Positions 35,401 through 43,765 of a DNA stretch of 64,000 nucleotides are shown here, piece after piece. The notes beneath the pieces are model-generated. The model worked only from the letters and a program-made list of their open reading frames with translations, was not told the DNA's origin and did no database searches. The position numbers and the translations under genes were made by a program. Position 1 is the stretch's first letter. Each line of letters begins with the position of its first letter. Origin of the DNA: Actinomycetes bacterium. GTDB taxonomy: Bacteria > Actinomycetota > Acidimicrobiia > Acidimicrobiales > Acidimicrobiaceae. Location: NCBI GenBank assembly GCA_021819725.1, contig JAKAQR010000007.1, forward strand, positions 1 to 64,000, written 5' to 3'.

Positions 35401-37154
35401 TTCCCGGTCCGGCCTCGGTATGGCTGTTCATCCGAGACCTTCAGCCCGAAATTCTCGATGACCGGTAATATCTGCGACAGCGAGAGTCGACTCCCTATCA
35501 GAATTAAGTGGAGTCGTAGCTCTCCATTGACATCGACGAGGAGCCGCGTCGACAGTCGGCGATCGGACTCTAAGAGTTCAGCGATGGCGGTGAGGTCGGA
35601 GATGATGAAATCGTCGTTTTCTTCCTGTTGATAGCTCTCCTCGACGGATTCAGCGACCAGGTCTAAGGCACCGAGTACGCGCGGCAATACGTCTTGGTCA
35701 ACCTCCTGGCGAAGTTTCGTGCGGATTCTTGTCCTCCACGGGGTCGTGATTCGGTCAAGCTCTTCGGCGAGCTTGTCGAGCCCCTCAGGAGTCATTGAGC
35801 CAAGAAGGATGTACTCTAAGACGAGGCGGCGTTCGGAGAAGAACCGGCCGATTTGCTTCGGGACGCCGTCACAGAAGTTCGCGAGCGTGTCGTCGATGCG
35901 ATCCTCAATGCCAAACTCGACTCTGTCACCTGGAACCAAGACGAGCAGGCGACGCGGACCTGTCGGTGTTTGGCTCAAGAAGACCTGGGTGCGTGAGACC
36001 TCTTCGACCAAGAGGCCCGCTCGCGCGAGTTCAAGAAAGTCGTTCATCGGTAACGCCAGCACCGTGTCGATGTTGAGCGAGGTGACAAAGTCCTGCAGGA
36101 CACGGTAGGAGTGACTTGTGGGGAGGAGATTCAGTCGCTTGCGGGCGGTTTCGAGACGGTCAGCGACCTCTGGGACGGCGAGCCCAATAGACCCAGTTCG
36201 TTGGGGGCGGAAAATCCCGACAAAATCAACCTCTCCTTCAGGCGCCTTGAAGGAGACGGCGCGGAGCTGCGAAAAGTCGAGAATCTCGGATCGTGCCGGA
36301 AGCACCTGGATGTGATAGTTCGTGCCGATATTACGTGGCCAGTGGCGATCGATGGCGACGTCCTCACGGGTAATGCCGAGGTCAAGCCGTTGCCCTTTCT
36401 TTGGACGTCGAATCTCGGCAAATGGTAAAAAGTGAGAAAAGGCAGAGCTGCTGATGGGAATCTCAGTCTTGCCGTTGATAGGAAACTCCTGCTCCTCGAT
36501 GAGGTGAAGGAGATCAGAGAGCATACGATCCCGGTCTCTGTTGAAGTGGTGGAGTTGTTGATAGCGTTTGGCCAGCGTGCGCAAAAGTTGCTCGGCCTCA
36601 ACCTTGGTCACCGTCATCGGGATCTGGGCGGCGAAAAACGAGACGAGCTCGGTTGACTGTGCTGAGGCAACGTTGCACCCACAACGGGCGAGATCGGCGC
36701 GCTCGAGGATGGGGTGAATCGTGGTGAGCCGATCGGATTTCTCACGGATGGTCTGAAGGAAGGTGTCGACAAGGAACTCCATGTCGTTACTGACGATGGA
36801 GATCATGGTGCCTGGGGCGCGCATCGTCGAAAAGACGGATTCGAGCTCAGAGACTCCCTCAGGTCGACAGCGTATGCGCAGGACATCTGACCCACGGACA
36901 ATCTCCATCACACACATATCCTCGGCCGTAACGGTGTCCAAGGTATGGAGCTGGGCCGTGAGGGCCGCGATGACAAAATCGGTAGAAAAGGCCGTCTCTT
37001 CCTCGGGATCGATGTGTGCGGTGAACGAGCGAGCGAATCCGAGAAAAGCTTTGCGTTTCTCAGGCGAACCCAATTGAGATTCGAGTTCTCGTAGACGTTC
37101 CTTCAATCCGCTAAAGACCGGATTTTTTCCAAGCTTCTTCGTTGTAAGTGTCAA
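32487..37154 (-). CDS. gdh: Giant NAD-specific glutamate dehydrogenase
   Basis: This 1555-residue enzyme belongs to the 180-kDa NAD-glutamate dehydrogenase class, which oxidises glutamate to 2-oxoglutarate and ammonia. A long N-terminal regulatory part (ACT-like, about 1-700) precedes the catalytic core with GGPVARGGIRFSDR and NAVIVPVGSKGGF near 790-830, and NGGIGTYVKA and GEGGNLG near 1050-1110. A helical C-terminal part of about 400 residues follows. The TTG start has AAGGAG 6 nt upstream. The gene is monocistronic and is intact, with no frameshift seen. Confidence 0.95.
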   Translation of the reverse strand: MTLTTKKLGKNPVFSGLKERLRELESQLGSPEKRKAFLGFARSFTAHIDPEEETAFSTDFVIAALTAQLHTLDTVTAEDMCVMEIVRGSDVLRIRCRPEGVSELESVFSTMRAPGTMISIVSNDMEFLVDTFLQTIREKSDRLTTIHPILERADLARCGCNVASAQSTELVSFFAAQIPMTVTKVEAEQLLRTLAKRYQQLHHFNRDRDRMLSDLLHLIEEQEFPINGKTEIPISSSAFSHFLPFAEIRRPKKGQRLDLGITREDVAIDRHWPRNIGTNYHIQVLPARSEILDFSQLRAVSFKAPEGEVDFVGIFRPQRTGSIGLAVPEVADRLETARKRLNLLPTSHSYRVLQDFVTSLNIDTVLALPMNDFLELARAGLLVEEVSRTQVFLSQTPTGPRRLLVLVPGDRVEFGIEDRIDDTLANFCDGVPKQIGRFFSERRLVLEYILLGSMTPEGLDKLAEELDRITTPWRTRIRTKLRQEVDQDVLPRVLGALDLVAESVEESYQQEENDDFIISDLTAIAELLESDRRLSTRLLVDVNGELRLHLILIGSRLSLSQILPVIENFGLKVSDEQPYRGRTGNRELWIIDLGLVVESDEALQRLGHGRVRERVEQSLAAIWRGDEENDQLNQLAITAELKPDEIAVTRALASYMRLTNLGYSETYCQQALVNQPTLARTLVRLFYTRFDPEISELDRDESSERLIASLEEELSNVSSLDQDKVLRGMEELIRAMLRTNLFQAERKAVAFKIDPRHLSFLPDPKPRYEIYLRNETTEAVHLRGGPVARGGIRFSDRMEDFRTEILGLMKAQTVKNAVIVPVGSKGGFIVKDLDPKSRNAAKIERSYRIFMETLLSLTDNLVAGKIVPPQDTVCHDGPDHYLVVAADKGTATFSDIANEIAVAHGYWLGDAFASGGSHGFDHKEMGITAKGAWVSVEHLFDAVGIDIARTPIRVVGVGDLSGDVFGNGTLRSHQLKLIAAFDHRHIFLDPDPEPEVSWQARSAIFSQGAGTTWEDYPESAISTGGGVYPRNVKGIKISAQAAEAFGIPVATYEPNQLIRHILQAPVDLLFNGGIGTYVKATSEANVEVADKANDAVRVNGNEVRARVIGEGGNLGMTQLGRIEYCLSGGRCNTDSIDNSAGVDTSDHEVNIKIALDALVHEGALTVDQRNEILTQCVSEVETQVLADNVYQNWALSAAEARYDHSWGEITRLLGHLVQSAGLAPAVEHLPDPSVIAANPPTRKLTRAELSIIISYVKLDLNQQLMESSLLDHPLTDGLYEEYFPLPVRQRIKQLSLRHPLRRELIATTIANVIVNHVGVFGVQAIAAAANISIVKAAEYVYLALLLTDARTTVRRLLWSTGTSFDARMSAYLGFQDLVCTSALELRLVVGEPEGLFDADNLSSLVADVKTVAHQLSLRDDLPTSWQERRAWMSESELDTQATDLLVPGRALALYLSLLVDQEHTVDDLESFADRLYRLELDSGIINTRELLSNVATSDLASVLAQQQVQDRLNNLSRSIFLGQPLDATITEAVAHVADNLERGEMLQALLESLKF

Positions 37155-37363
37155 CTTCGACTCCTTTGTCGAGTAGATCTCCCTCTAATTTAGCGCGTTC
37201 TAGACTGAGATCGTCACGTTCAAGAGTTCTGGACTTGTTCTTTGAGGTTGTGGTGGGCCTGTCTGCCGTAGTGTTTCGGCACAAAATCTCGAAGACTTGA
37301 TGCCGATGCTGGGCGTGTGCGCGCTAACGGTGTTAGGTTGGGGGGGAGGAAGGACTGTAAGTT

Positions 37364-38050
37364 ATGCGTCGATCCGTCTACTGGGCCTTGGCGTGGCCGT
37401 TCTATCTTGCCCTCGCTCTGCTCTTCGTTGTGCTAGTCGCACTCCTTGGTCTCGATCTTCTCAGATTTGCGTATCAGCGGATTGGCATCGCGCCCGGTTG
37501 GCTGCTGCTCATTCTTGTCGCGACGATTCTCGGGAGTTTTATCAATATTCCGGTGGCGAGACTTCAAAACCCGATCGAGGAACCGGTGGAGCGTTCGATC
37601 AGTTTCCTCGGTATCCGCTATGTCATCCCGACTCCGCCCCGCCCAAGCGAGACCTCGATTGCGGTCAATGTAGGTGGCGCGGTTATCCCAACGGTCCTTT
37701 CGATCTACTTAGCCGTGCACGACCATCTCGAGCTGCTGGCGCTCATCGGGGTCGTTATTGCAGCAGTCGTGGTCCGATTCGTTGCTCGTCCTATCCGTGG
37801 CGTAGGTATCGCGGTCCCGATCCTCCTGCCAGCCCTAATGGCGGTCATCCTGGCCTCGTTGCTAACGATTCACTACCTCGCCGCACTGGCCTACATCATC
37901 GGTGTGATGGGTGTTCTTATCGGCGCTGACCTCTCGAATCTCAGCAAGACGAGGACGCTTGGCGCATCCATCGTCTCCATAGGCGGCGCGGGGACCTTTG
38001 ATGGGATCTTCTTGACGGGGCTCCTGGCGGTGCTCTTGGCTTCGATCTAA
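37364..38050 (+). CDS. DUF1614 family membrane protein
   Basis: A 228-residue membrane protein with about six to seven hydrophobic segments and a short loop (EEPVERSISFLGIRYVIP) after the second. The Gly/Ala-rich end GASIVSIGGAGTFDGIFLTGLLAVLLA is the conserved DUF1614 tail. The function is unknown. The ATG follows GGGGGGAGGAAGG about 9 nt upstream. The gene stands alone between divergent glutamate dehydrogenase and converging isocitrate dehydrogenase. The gap 37155-37363 contains no gene. Confidence 0.82.
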   Translation: MRRSVYWALAWPFYLALALLFVVLVALLGLDLLRFAYQRIGIAPGWLLLILVATILGSFINIPVARLQNPIEEPVERSISFLGIRYVIPTPPRPSETSIAVNVGGAVIPTVLSIYLAVHDHLELLALIGVVIAAVVVRFVARPIRGVGIAVPILLPALMAVILASLLTIHYLAALAYIIGVMGVLIGADLSNLSKTRTLGASIVSIGGAGTFDGIFLTGLLAVLLASI

Positions 38051-38092
38051 TGGGTGCGCTAGCACTGACCTCCTAGCCGACACCCTGTGTGT

Positions 38093-39544
38093 CTATTGCC
38101 CTTGGCTCAGGGAATACCCTGGTACGCCGTTAAAGGCGTAGAGCCCCTCCGTCTTGATGAACGGGAGCCCTGCTGTGTCGAGTCGATTCAGCTGGTCGAT
38201 CAGATCCGCTGTCGTGATGGTAGCTCCAGGCACACGAGCCTGGAACCGACAGCGCCAGTGATCGACGCAAAACGTCTCAGCAGCTCCATTTGGATAGACT
38301 TTTTGTCCACGATTGCTGATCATGACCAACGTGAGGTTCGGGTTGAGGTGCGCTTCGATCTGCTGTCCAAGCTGGTTCACGTCACCCCGATACTCCAGAA
38401 AAATATCGATTCCCTCAAGCGTCTTGATCTCTATTGGACGTTCCTTGAGCTTGACGATGATCGGCTCCTCTGATGCTGGGTAGTGAGCGGCGGGGAGTCG
38501 CTCCGGCGTCTGGCCCAGTCGCTCGATGACGGCATCTGCGAAGGCATCGGTGCCCACCTTCTTTGCCGATACCCCATCGGTATAGATGTCAGGGGTGTGA
38601 ATGCCGTCTTCGATCGTGCAGAGCCATGCGTTATGGACCCGAGTCGCGATTGACCCGAGCCCCAGATGTACCAGCATCAGCACGGCGCCCATTAGAAGAC
38701 CAGAGGGGTTGGCGATGTTTTGGCCAGCTAGTGGGGGTGCCGAGCCATGAATAGCCTCGAACATGGCGATCTCATCGCCGATATTGGCGCTACCGGCCAG
38801 CCCGACGGAGCCGGTGATCTCGGCGGCTACGTCAGATAAAATGTCGCCGTAGAGGTTTGGCAGGACGAGGACATCGAACTGCTCGGGTGCGGTGGCAAGT
38901 TTCGCCGTGCCAATATCGATGATCCAGTGCTCGGCCTCTATCTCCGGATACTCGGCCGCCACCTCGTCGAAGATCTTGTGGAAGGTGCCGTCAGAGAGCT
39001 TCATGATGTTGTCTTTGGTGAAGCTTGTCACCTTGTGGCGATGGTAACGGCGCGCGTATTCGAAGGCATAGCGAATAATGCGTTCGCTGCCGGGTCGAGT
39101 GATGAGTTTGAGGGTTTGAAACACATCTTGGGTCTGACGATGCTCGATGCCGCCATAGAGGTCCTCTTCATTTTCACGGACGATGACGAGATCCATTCCC
39201 GGATGTTGGGTGGGTATAAAAGGAGAGTAGGAGATGCAGGGTCGAATGTTGGCGTAGAGGCCAAAAGTTTTGCGAATGGTGACGTTGACGCTTTTGAATC
39301 CACCACCTTGTGGAGTCGTGATCGGCGCCTTTAGGAGAACCTTGGTGCGCCGCAGCGAATCCCATGCCTTTGGTTCGATCCCAGACGTAATCCCTTGGTC
39401 AAAGACCTGTGCTCCAACCTTGATCCGTTCGATCTCGAGATCCGCCCCCGCCTCGGCGAGAATCCGCAGGGTCGCCTCCATGATCTCTGGGCCGATCCCG
39501 TCCCCTTGAGCCACAGTGATGCGTCTTCTACTTTCAATGGTCAC
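38093..39544 (-). CDS. icd: NADP-dependent isocitrate dehydrogenase, Thermus-like
   Basis: The TCA-cycle enzyme oxidises isocitrate to 2-oxoglutarate. The beta-decarboxylating dehydrogenase signature is NLYGDILSDVAAEITGSVG, and substrate contacts are in RENEEDLYGG and TKDNIMK. The 483-residue length includes about 130 extra C-terminal residues after the core, an extension known in Thermus-type enzymes. GAGGAG lies 5 nt before the GTG start. It converges with the DUF1614 gene. Citrate synthase is at 56.6 kb. Confidence 0.9.
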   Translation of the reverse strand: MTIESRRRITVAQGDGIGPEIMEATLRILAEAGADLEIERIKVGAQVFDQGITSGIEPKAWDSLRRTKVLLKAPITTPQGGGFKSVNVTIRKTFGLYANIRPCISYSPFIPTQHPGMDLVIVRENEEDLYGGIEHRQTQDVFQTLKLITRPGSERIIRYAFEYARRYHRHKVTSFTKDNIMKLSDGTFHKIFDEVAAEYPEIEAEHWIIDIGTAKLATAPEQFDVLVLPNLYGDILSDVAAEITGSVGLAGSANIGDEIAMFEAIHGSAPPLAGQNIANPSGLLMGAVLMLVHLGLGSIATRVHNAWLCTIEDGIHTPDIYTDGVSAKKVGTDAFADAVIERLGQTPERLPAAHYPASEEPIIVKLKERPIEIKTLEGIDIFLEYRGDVNQLGQQIEAHLNPNLTLVMISNRGQKVYPNGAAETFCVDHWRCRFQARVPGATITTADLIDQLNRLDTAGLPFIKTEGLYAFNGVPGYSLSQGQ

Positions 39545-40115
39545 GTCCGCTCCTCGCCAACTCGTTGATCCATCGCCAAGACCGGTCTATTCGGGTATCT
39601 CAAGAGAGAGCGGTCATTGTCGCGACAAACAGATTGTAGACGACAGTGTCATGGGCCACCAAATGGGAGCATCTCGATGCCTGATGACTGGCTCGCGCGA
39701 GGTGGCTGAGGAGCATCCCAGACGGGTGCGGACCCAGATCCTGGGGCCAAGATGGATCTTGCCGCGAACCATGGGTGGTCAATTGCGATGCCCGACCGCA
39801 CATGTCCCTAGATCAGCCTGGGCGGTGCTGGAACGAATGCACTGTCAGATATGTATGGATCGTAGTGTCCGAAACCACTCAGGCTGATCCTCCCTAACGT
39901 CTCGCACCCACAGTTGTCACCCCCCTTGGGGTGCCGTAACGTGGGCTCACGCCAGAGGTGAGGTCGGTGAGTGCGCTCATTCCAGGTGTCTTGTGATAGT
40001 CGTGCTGACGCAGTGAAGGTATCGATTACGGGAGGGCGGATCGATTGAATTGGGTCCGTGTTAGCCTTAGCGGGAGGATCCAAGCTTGACGAATCTCATC
40101 AGATCGGAGACAGGT
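39545..40115. other. 571-bp gap without gene; one small stem-loop
   Basis: No frame here has protein-like composition. CACCCC-CCTT-GGGGTG at 39918-39933 is a perfect 6-bp stem-loop. GTTAGCCTTAGC near 40060 may hold the aldolase -10. Nothing else was recognised. Confidence 0.5.
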
Positions 40116-41003
40116 ATGAACACGGAACAGCTTGAACAGATGACCCATGGCGCTGGCTTTATAGCCGCGCTCGATCAAAGTGGTGGAAGTACGCCTGGCG
40201 CCCTCGAGCTCTATGGCATTCCTCGCGAGTCCTACGATTCGGATGAACAGATGCTATCGCTGATGCACGCCATGCGGACGAGAATCGTCACCAATCCGAG
40301 TTTCGGCGGTGATCATATCCTCGGAGCTATCCTCTTTGAGGACACGCTCGATCGACAGTTTGCAGGGGTCGATGCCGCGACCTACCTGTGGGACCACAAG
40401 CAGGTGGTTCCCTTCGTGAAGGTCGATAAGGGTCTGGCACCTGAGGCCAATGGGGCTCGCTGTATGAACCCGATGCCCGGCTTGAATGCCCTGTTGGACA
40501 AGGCGATCACAAAGGGAGTCTTCGGGACAAAAATGCGGTCGTTTATCCAGTTGGGGGATCCTGTTGGCGTACAGGCGGTGGTGGATCAGCAGTTCGAGAT
40601 CGCCACGAGCATTCTTGCCAAGGGCCTCATCCCTATTCTTGAGCCCGAGATCGATATCACTAGCCCGGACAAGCAAGTGGCCGAGAGCCTGCTTCGAGAC
40701 GCTCTTCTGAAGGGACTTGATGCGTTAGATGATGATCAGTTGGTCATGCTCAAGCTTACGCTACCCGAGCGTGATGATTACTATGCCTCACTGATAGAGC
40801 ATCCTAAGGTGGTGCGCGTCGTGGCGCTCTCTGGAGGGTACACCCGCCAACAGGCGATCGAACGACTCGTCCACAACCATAAGATGATCGCGAGTTTCTC
40901 ACGAGCACTTACCGAGGGCCTCCACGTCGACATGAGTGACGAGGCGTTTACTGCGGAACTCAAGAGCGCGATTGAACAGATTTACACTGCCTCGATTAGC
41001 TAA
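40116..41003 (+). CDS. fda: Fructose-bisphosphate aldolase, class I
   Basis: This 295-residue class I aldolase cleaves fructose-1,6-bisphosphate using a Schiff-base lysine. Visible blocks are FIAALDQSGGSTPG, ILFEDTLDRQ, VPFVKVDKGL, ILEPEIDI and the VMLKLTLPE segment whose Lys is the probable Schiff-base residue. ALSGGYTR binds phosphate. The ATG at 40116 has GGAG 7 nt upstream; an earlier TTG start adds 10 residues with no support. It converges with rpiA, with 24 bp between the stops. Confidence 0.92.
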   Translation: MNTEQLEQMTHGAGFIAALDQSGGSTPGALELYGIPRESYDSDEQMLSLMHAMRTRIVTNPSFGGDHILGAILFEDTLDRQFAGVDAATYLWDHKQVVPFVKVDKGLAPEANGARCMNPMPGLNALLDKAITKGVFGTKMRSFIQLGDPVGVQAVVDQQFEIATSILAKGLIPILEPEIDITSPDKQVAESLLRDALLKGLDALDDDQLVMLKLTLPERDDYYASLIEHPKVVRVVALSGGYTRQQAIERLVHNHKMIASFSRALTEGLHVDMSDEAFTAELKSAIEQIYTASIS

Positions 41004-41027
41004 AAAGTTCCTTGTGTCTCGTGATGG

Positions 41028-41693
41028 TCACTTGCCGCCTCGGTAATCGATCACCTCGACTTGGTCTCCTCGTCCGATGATCGCTGTAGTCACCATCTCT
41101 GGGGGAAAGAGACCGTGTTCGATGAGGCCAGGGGTGCCAGAAAGTCGAGCAGCTGTCTCTCTTGGATTCACCAGTGGTCCATGGTAATCGGCGATGATGC
41201 CGCCATCAGGGCTAGATGGCACCGCTCTGAGGGTGACGTCGCCCAAACGGCGAAGAGTCGAGCCAAGACCAAAGGCGAGCAGCTCGATCGGGATCGGGCC
41301 TTTGAGCACAGCAACCGGTTTCGTCGAATCAGCGATCACGATAAAGCGATTGGCGGTGATGGCAACGAGTTTTTCGCGAGTGTGGGCGGCTCCTCCTCCT
41401 TTGACAAGCCAGCCATCTGGGGTGATTTGATCGGTGCCGTCGATTGCTAGATCGAGGATGGCGAGCTCTGTGAATGGTGCCACATCGATGCCGAGCTGTT
41501 GCGCGAGATCGGCGGTATGAGGGGAGGTCGCAACGCAGCGGATGTTGCGATGGCGGCGTGCGAGTGCCGGCAAGAGAAAAGCGACGGTTGAACCCGTCCC
41601 AAGACCAACGGTCATACCGTCTTCGACAAGATCTGCAGCGGCCTCAGCTGCAAGCTGCTTTTCTCGGTCTACCTGATTGCTTGTACGCACCAT
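41028..41693 (-). CDS. rpiA: Ribose-5-phosphate isomerase A
   Basis: RpiA interconverts ribose-5-phosphate and ribulose-5-phosphate in the pentose phosphate pathway. VGLGTGSTV binds phosphate, IDGTDQI holds the two catalytic-site Asp residues and KGGGAAHTREK the base Glu. The usual DGADE box reads DGTDQ, a conservative change next to the second Asp. I chose the ATG at 41691-41693, preceded by GGGAGG, although the spacing is short and the adjacent GTG is also possible. An ATG at 41729 would add 12 residues and is preceded by TGATAGAAT, an extended -10-like sequence. Confidence 0.92.
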   Translation of the reverse strand: MVRTSNQVDREKQLAAEAAADLVEDGMTVGLGTGSTVAFLLPALARRHRNIRCVATSPHTADLAQQLGIDVAPFTELAILDLAIDGTDQITPDGWLVKGGGAAHTREKLVAITANRFIVIADSTKPVAVLKGPIPIELLAFGLGSTLRRLGDVTLRAVPSSPDGGIIADYHGPLVNPRETAARLSGTPGLIEHGLFPPEMVTTAIIGRGDQVEVIDYRGGK

Positions 41694-41729
41694 TGGCCTC
41701 CCAAGAAGATCACTTCCATCGCTCAACAT

Positions 41730-42670
41730 GACCTAGGCACGATTCTATCATGCACCTAGCTGATGTGAAGTTTCCATCGTTTGGCCTGTACTAGAGTAAC
41801 CCTTTCTCCGTGCACCCCGTAGGAATACAGAGCATCGTGGCTGTTCACTTTTCCCAGCGAGCAGTGATCCAATGAGTCGATGGCCATGCATGGGCGACCT
41901 TGGTCGGCGGCGATAATGGTCGCGTGGTTTGTCTCCCATCGCCTGGTCCCCCGTCTTACAGCACCGGGCGCTTCTAGATGCTTGCGTGTAGAGATCACTT
42001 GATGGGCGAGCATGCCCTGGACGCATAGAAGGTGCGGATAGGTCGCAGATGGATTCAATGACGGGATTGCTTTCGGGCAAGTGAGTTGGCGACGGGGTGC
42101 ACTATCGAACGGGAATGGCCTCCTCGTCGGTCGTGATAGAGCTCATCAAGCATGTGCGAGGTGCGCTGACTCAGCGGCACCTCCATTGGGAGACCATAGG
42201 CACTCCAGCTGCACGTTCTCCGTGCAACTGAGTATCGCCAGGAATGATTTCTACGAAGACCTGACCGCTTGCGAGCCGTGTGCGGAGCAGCCCAACTACA
42301 CGTCCGATAGCGGGTGAGTTATTGTGAGCAGAACGATCTGGCCCACGGCCTCGCGAGGGCGATGCTGGCGACGTCGCGAATTGTGCGGCGACGGGTGACA
42401 AGATTTGCCCAACAAGAGTCTTCATGGCAGATGAGCGACGTTGGCCGCCGCGTCGTTGAGTCGGAGCCGACCCCACGACGATAAAGGCGGGTGCTGGGCT
42501 CACCTGCGTGAGCATGATGGGATGGTTGCTGTTGGGCAGAGGCGAATGGCGACGCGAACAATCATGCATGGTCGAGGACGGTGGCCCGCAACTAGGCGGC
42601 AGGTTCGTATCTTGCCTAAAGGATGATAGGCAGGCGGGCTACTCGTAGTATTTCGGTCGGACACGACGAG
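41730..42670. other. 940-bp gene-free region next to tRNA-Ala
   Basis: Several frames of 60-130 codons exist on both strands but none has protein-like composition, a ribosome-binding site or a recognised motif. GCCTA-N8-TAGGC at 42614-42631 is a weak stem just past the tRNA 3' end. No direct repeat of the tRNA 3' end was noticed. It may be decayed sequence or an unrecognised RNA. Confidence 0.5.
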
Positions 42671-42743
42671 TGGAGGTGAAGGGACTCGAACCCTCGGCCT
42701 CTACATTGCGAACGTAGCGCTCTACCAGCTGAGCTACACCCCC
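42671..42743 (-). tRNA. tRNA-Ala (anticodon CGC)
   Basis: On the minus strand the sequence folds as a standard 73-nt tRNA. The acceptor stem is GGGGGTG with CACCTCC, followed by A as discriminator. The D arm is GCTCAGCTGGTAGAGC, and the anticodon stem CTACG/TGTAG carries loop TTCGCAA with anticodon CGC. The T arm is GAGGGTTCGAGTCCCTT. The CCA end is not encoded. It reads the GCG alanine codon. Confidence 0.95.
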
Positions 42744-42766
42744 GCGTGCACCAGTCTATCCGGTTC

Positions 42767-43228
42767 TCAGGCGATCGCTCGCTCTGATGTGGTGCCACGA
42801 GAACTCGCCAAGCCCTGTCGTGACGTGGCATAGGTCGGACGAGCACGAGTCGCATTGTGGCTTGCTCTCGCAAGGGTGAGGAAAACCGCTATTGAAACCA
42901 GGCTGATGGTGGTGAGCAGCAACCCGATCGGCGCTGCGACGACGATCAACAAAAGCCCAATAAGCAGTGAACCACCAAGAGAAGCAAGCGTTCTCTGCCT
43001 TCGACGATACGGCGGTACTGAAGCAGCCGTCGAGGGGCGTGTCGGACGATCTGTGCTTCTTTGCTGAACAAGCGGCCGACTCTGGATGCCGGTCTCAAGC
43101 GCCCACAGCTGTTGGCGAAAGGTCACAATAGATCGGAGGTAGTCTTTGCGCCTTCGAGCGCTGAAGAAAGGTTGCATTAGCACCAAGGACCAACCGACGA
43201 TGAGAATCGCCACTACTCCAGCCTGCAT
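42767..43228 (-). CDS. Hypothetical membrane protein after moaC
   Basis: I do not recognise this protein of 153 residues (ATG at 43226-43228). A short hydrophobic segment at 2-18 is followed by a basic region (FFSARRRKDYLRSI), a Ser/Thr/Pro/Arg-rich linker, and two hydrophobic segments at about 84-122 (LLIGLLLIVVAAPIGLLL). The C-terminus is Ser/Thr/Arg-rich and looks disordered. It starts 5 bp after the moaC stop, so the two are probably cotranscribed. Nothing ties it to molybdenum. Confidence 0.6.
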   Translation of the reverse strand: MQAGVVAILIVGWSLVLMQPFFSARRRKDYLRSIVTFRQQLWALETGIQSRPLVQQRSTDRPTRPSTAASVPPYRRRQRTLASLGGSLLIGLLLIVVAAPIGLLLTTISLVSIAVFLTLARASHNATRARPTYATSRQGLASSRGTTSERAIA

Positions 43229-43232
43229 ACGC

Positions 43233-43718
43233 TCATTTCCCCTCTTCGCGTCGCCAACTACCTGACTTCCCTCCGGTTTTCTCCCACAGTGCGAGTTCAC
43301 CGATGACCATCGACCGATCGTATGACTTGCACATATCGTAGATCGTCAAGGCGGCAATCGATGCTGCAGTGAGAGCCTCCATCTCTACACCAGTTCGATC
43401 CACCGTCTCAACCTGGGCCTCGACTTCAACGAAGGTGTCCCCCAGGGTGAAGTTAATGTAGACCGATCCAATCAAAAGAGGATGACATAGCGGTATGAGA
43501 TCTGGCGTACGTTTCGATGCCTGGATGCCGGCGATTCGCGCAGCTCCGAGCACATCGCCTTTGTTGACGGCGTTGTTTGCCACCAGCGCTGTGGTCTCTG
43601 GCTTCATAAAAACCTTACAGCGCGCAAGTGCGCGCCGGTGTGTTGGCTCTTTGGGGGTGACATCAACCATTCTTGCCCGACCCAGTGGGTCGAGGTGGGT
43701 GAACTCTCGATCTGCCAT
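43233..43718 (-). CDS. moaC: Cyclic pyranopterin monophosphate synthase MoaC
   Basis: MoaC with MoaA makes cyclic pyranopterin monophosphate, the first intermediate of molybdenum cofactor. ARMVDVTPKEPTHRRA, KRTPDLIPLCHPL and TGVEMEALTAASIAALTIYDMCK are all family signatures, including the active-site Lys and Asp near 131-134. The length of 161 residues is normal. TAAAGT lies 6 nt before the start with only a weak GTAGGG between. moaA is 47 bp upstream on the same strand. Confidence 0.95.
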   Translation of the reverse strand: MADREFTHLDPLGRARMVDVTPKEPTHRRALARCKVFMKPETTALVANNAVNKGDVLGAARIAGIQASKRTPDLIPLCHPLLIGSVYINFTLGDTFVEVEAQVETVDRTGVEMEALTAASIAALTIYDMCKSYDRSMVIGELALWEKTGGKSGSWRREEGK

Positions 43719-43724
43719 CCCTAC

Positions 43725-43730
43725 ACTTTA
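43725..43730 (-). promoter_or_regulatory. Predicted -10 element TAAAGT before moaC
   Basis: The hexamer is 6 nt from the moaC ATG on the minus strand, in the 47-bp gap after moaA. It may give a separate, nearly leaderless moaC message. Confidence 0.35.
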
Positions 43731-43765
43731 GGTGACTCTCTCACCGCGTGGCGGCAGTTTTTTGA

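Noticed and set aside
41748..42569. Frames of 80-130 codons in the gene-free region
   Set aside because: Their composition is not protein-like, there are no ribosome-binding sites, and no known motif or transposase remnant is seen.
42600..42743. Attachment site of an integrated element at tRNA-Ala
   Set aside because: No integrase and no second copy of the tRNA 3' end were noticed in the window. It is kept only as a speculation in the findings.
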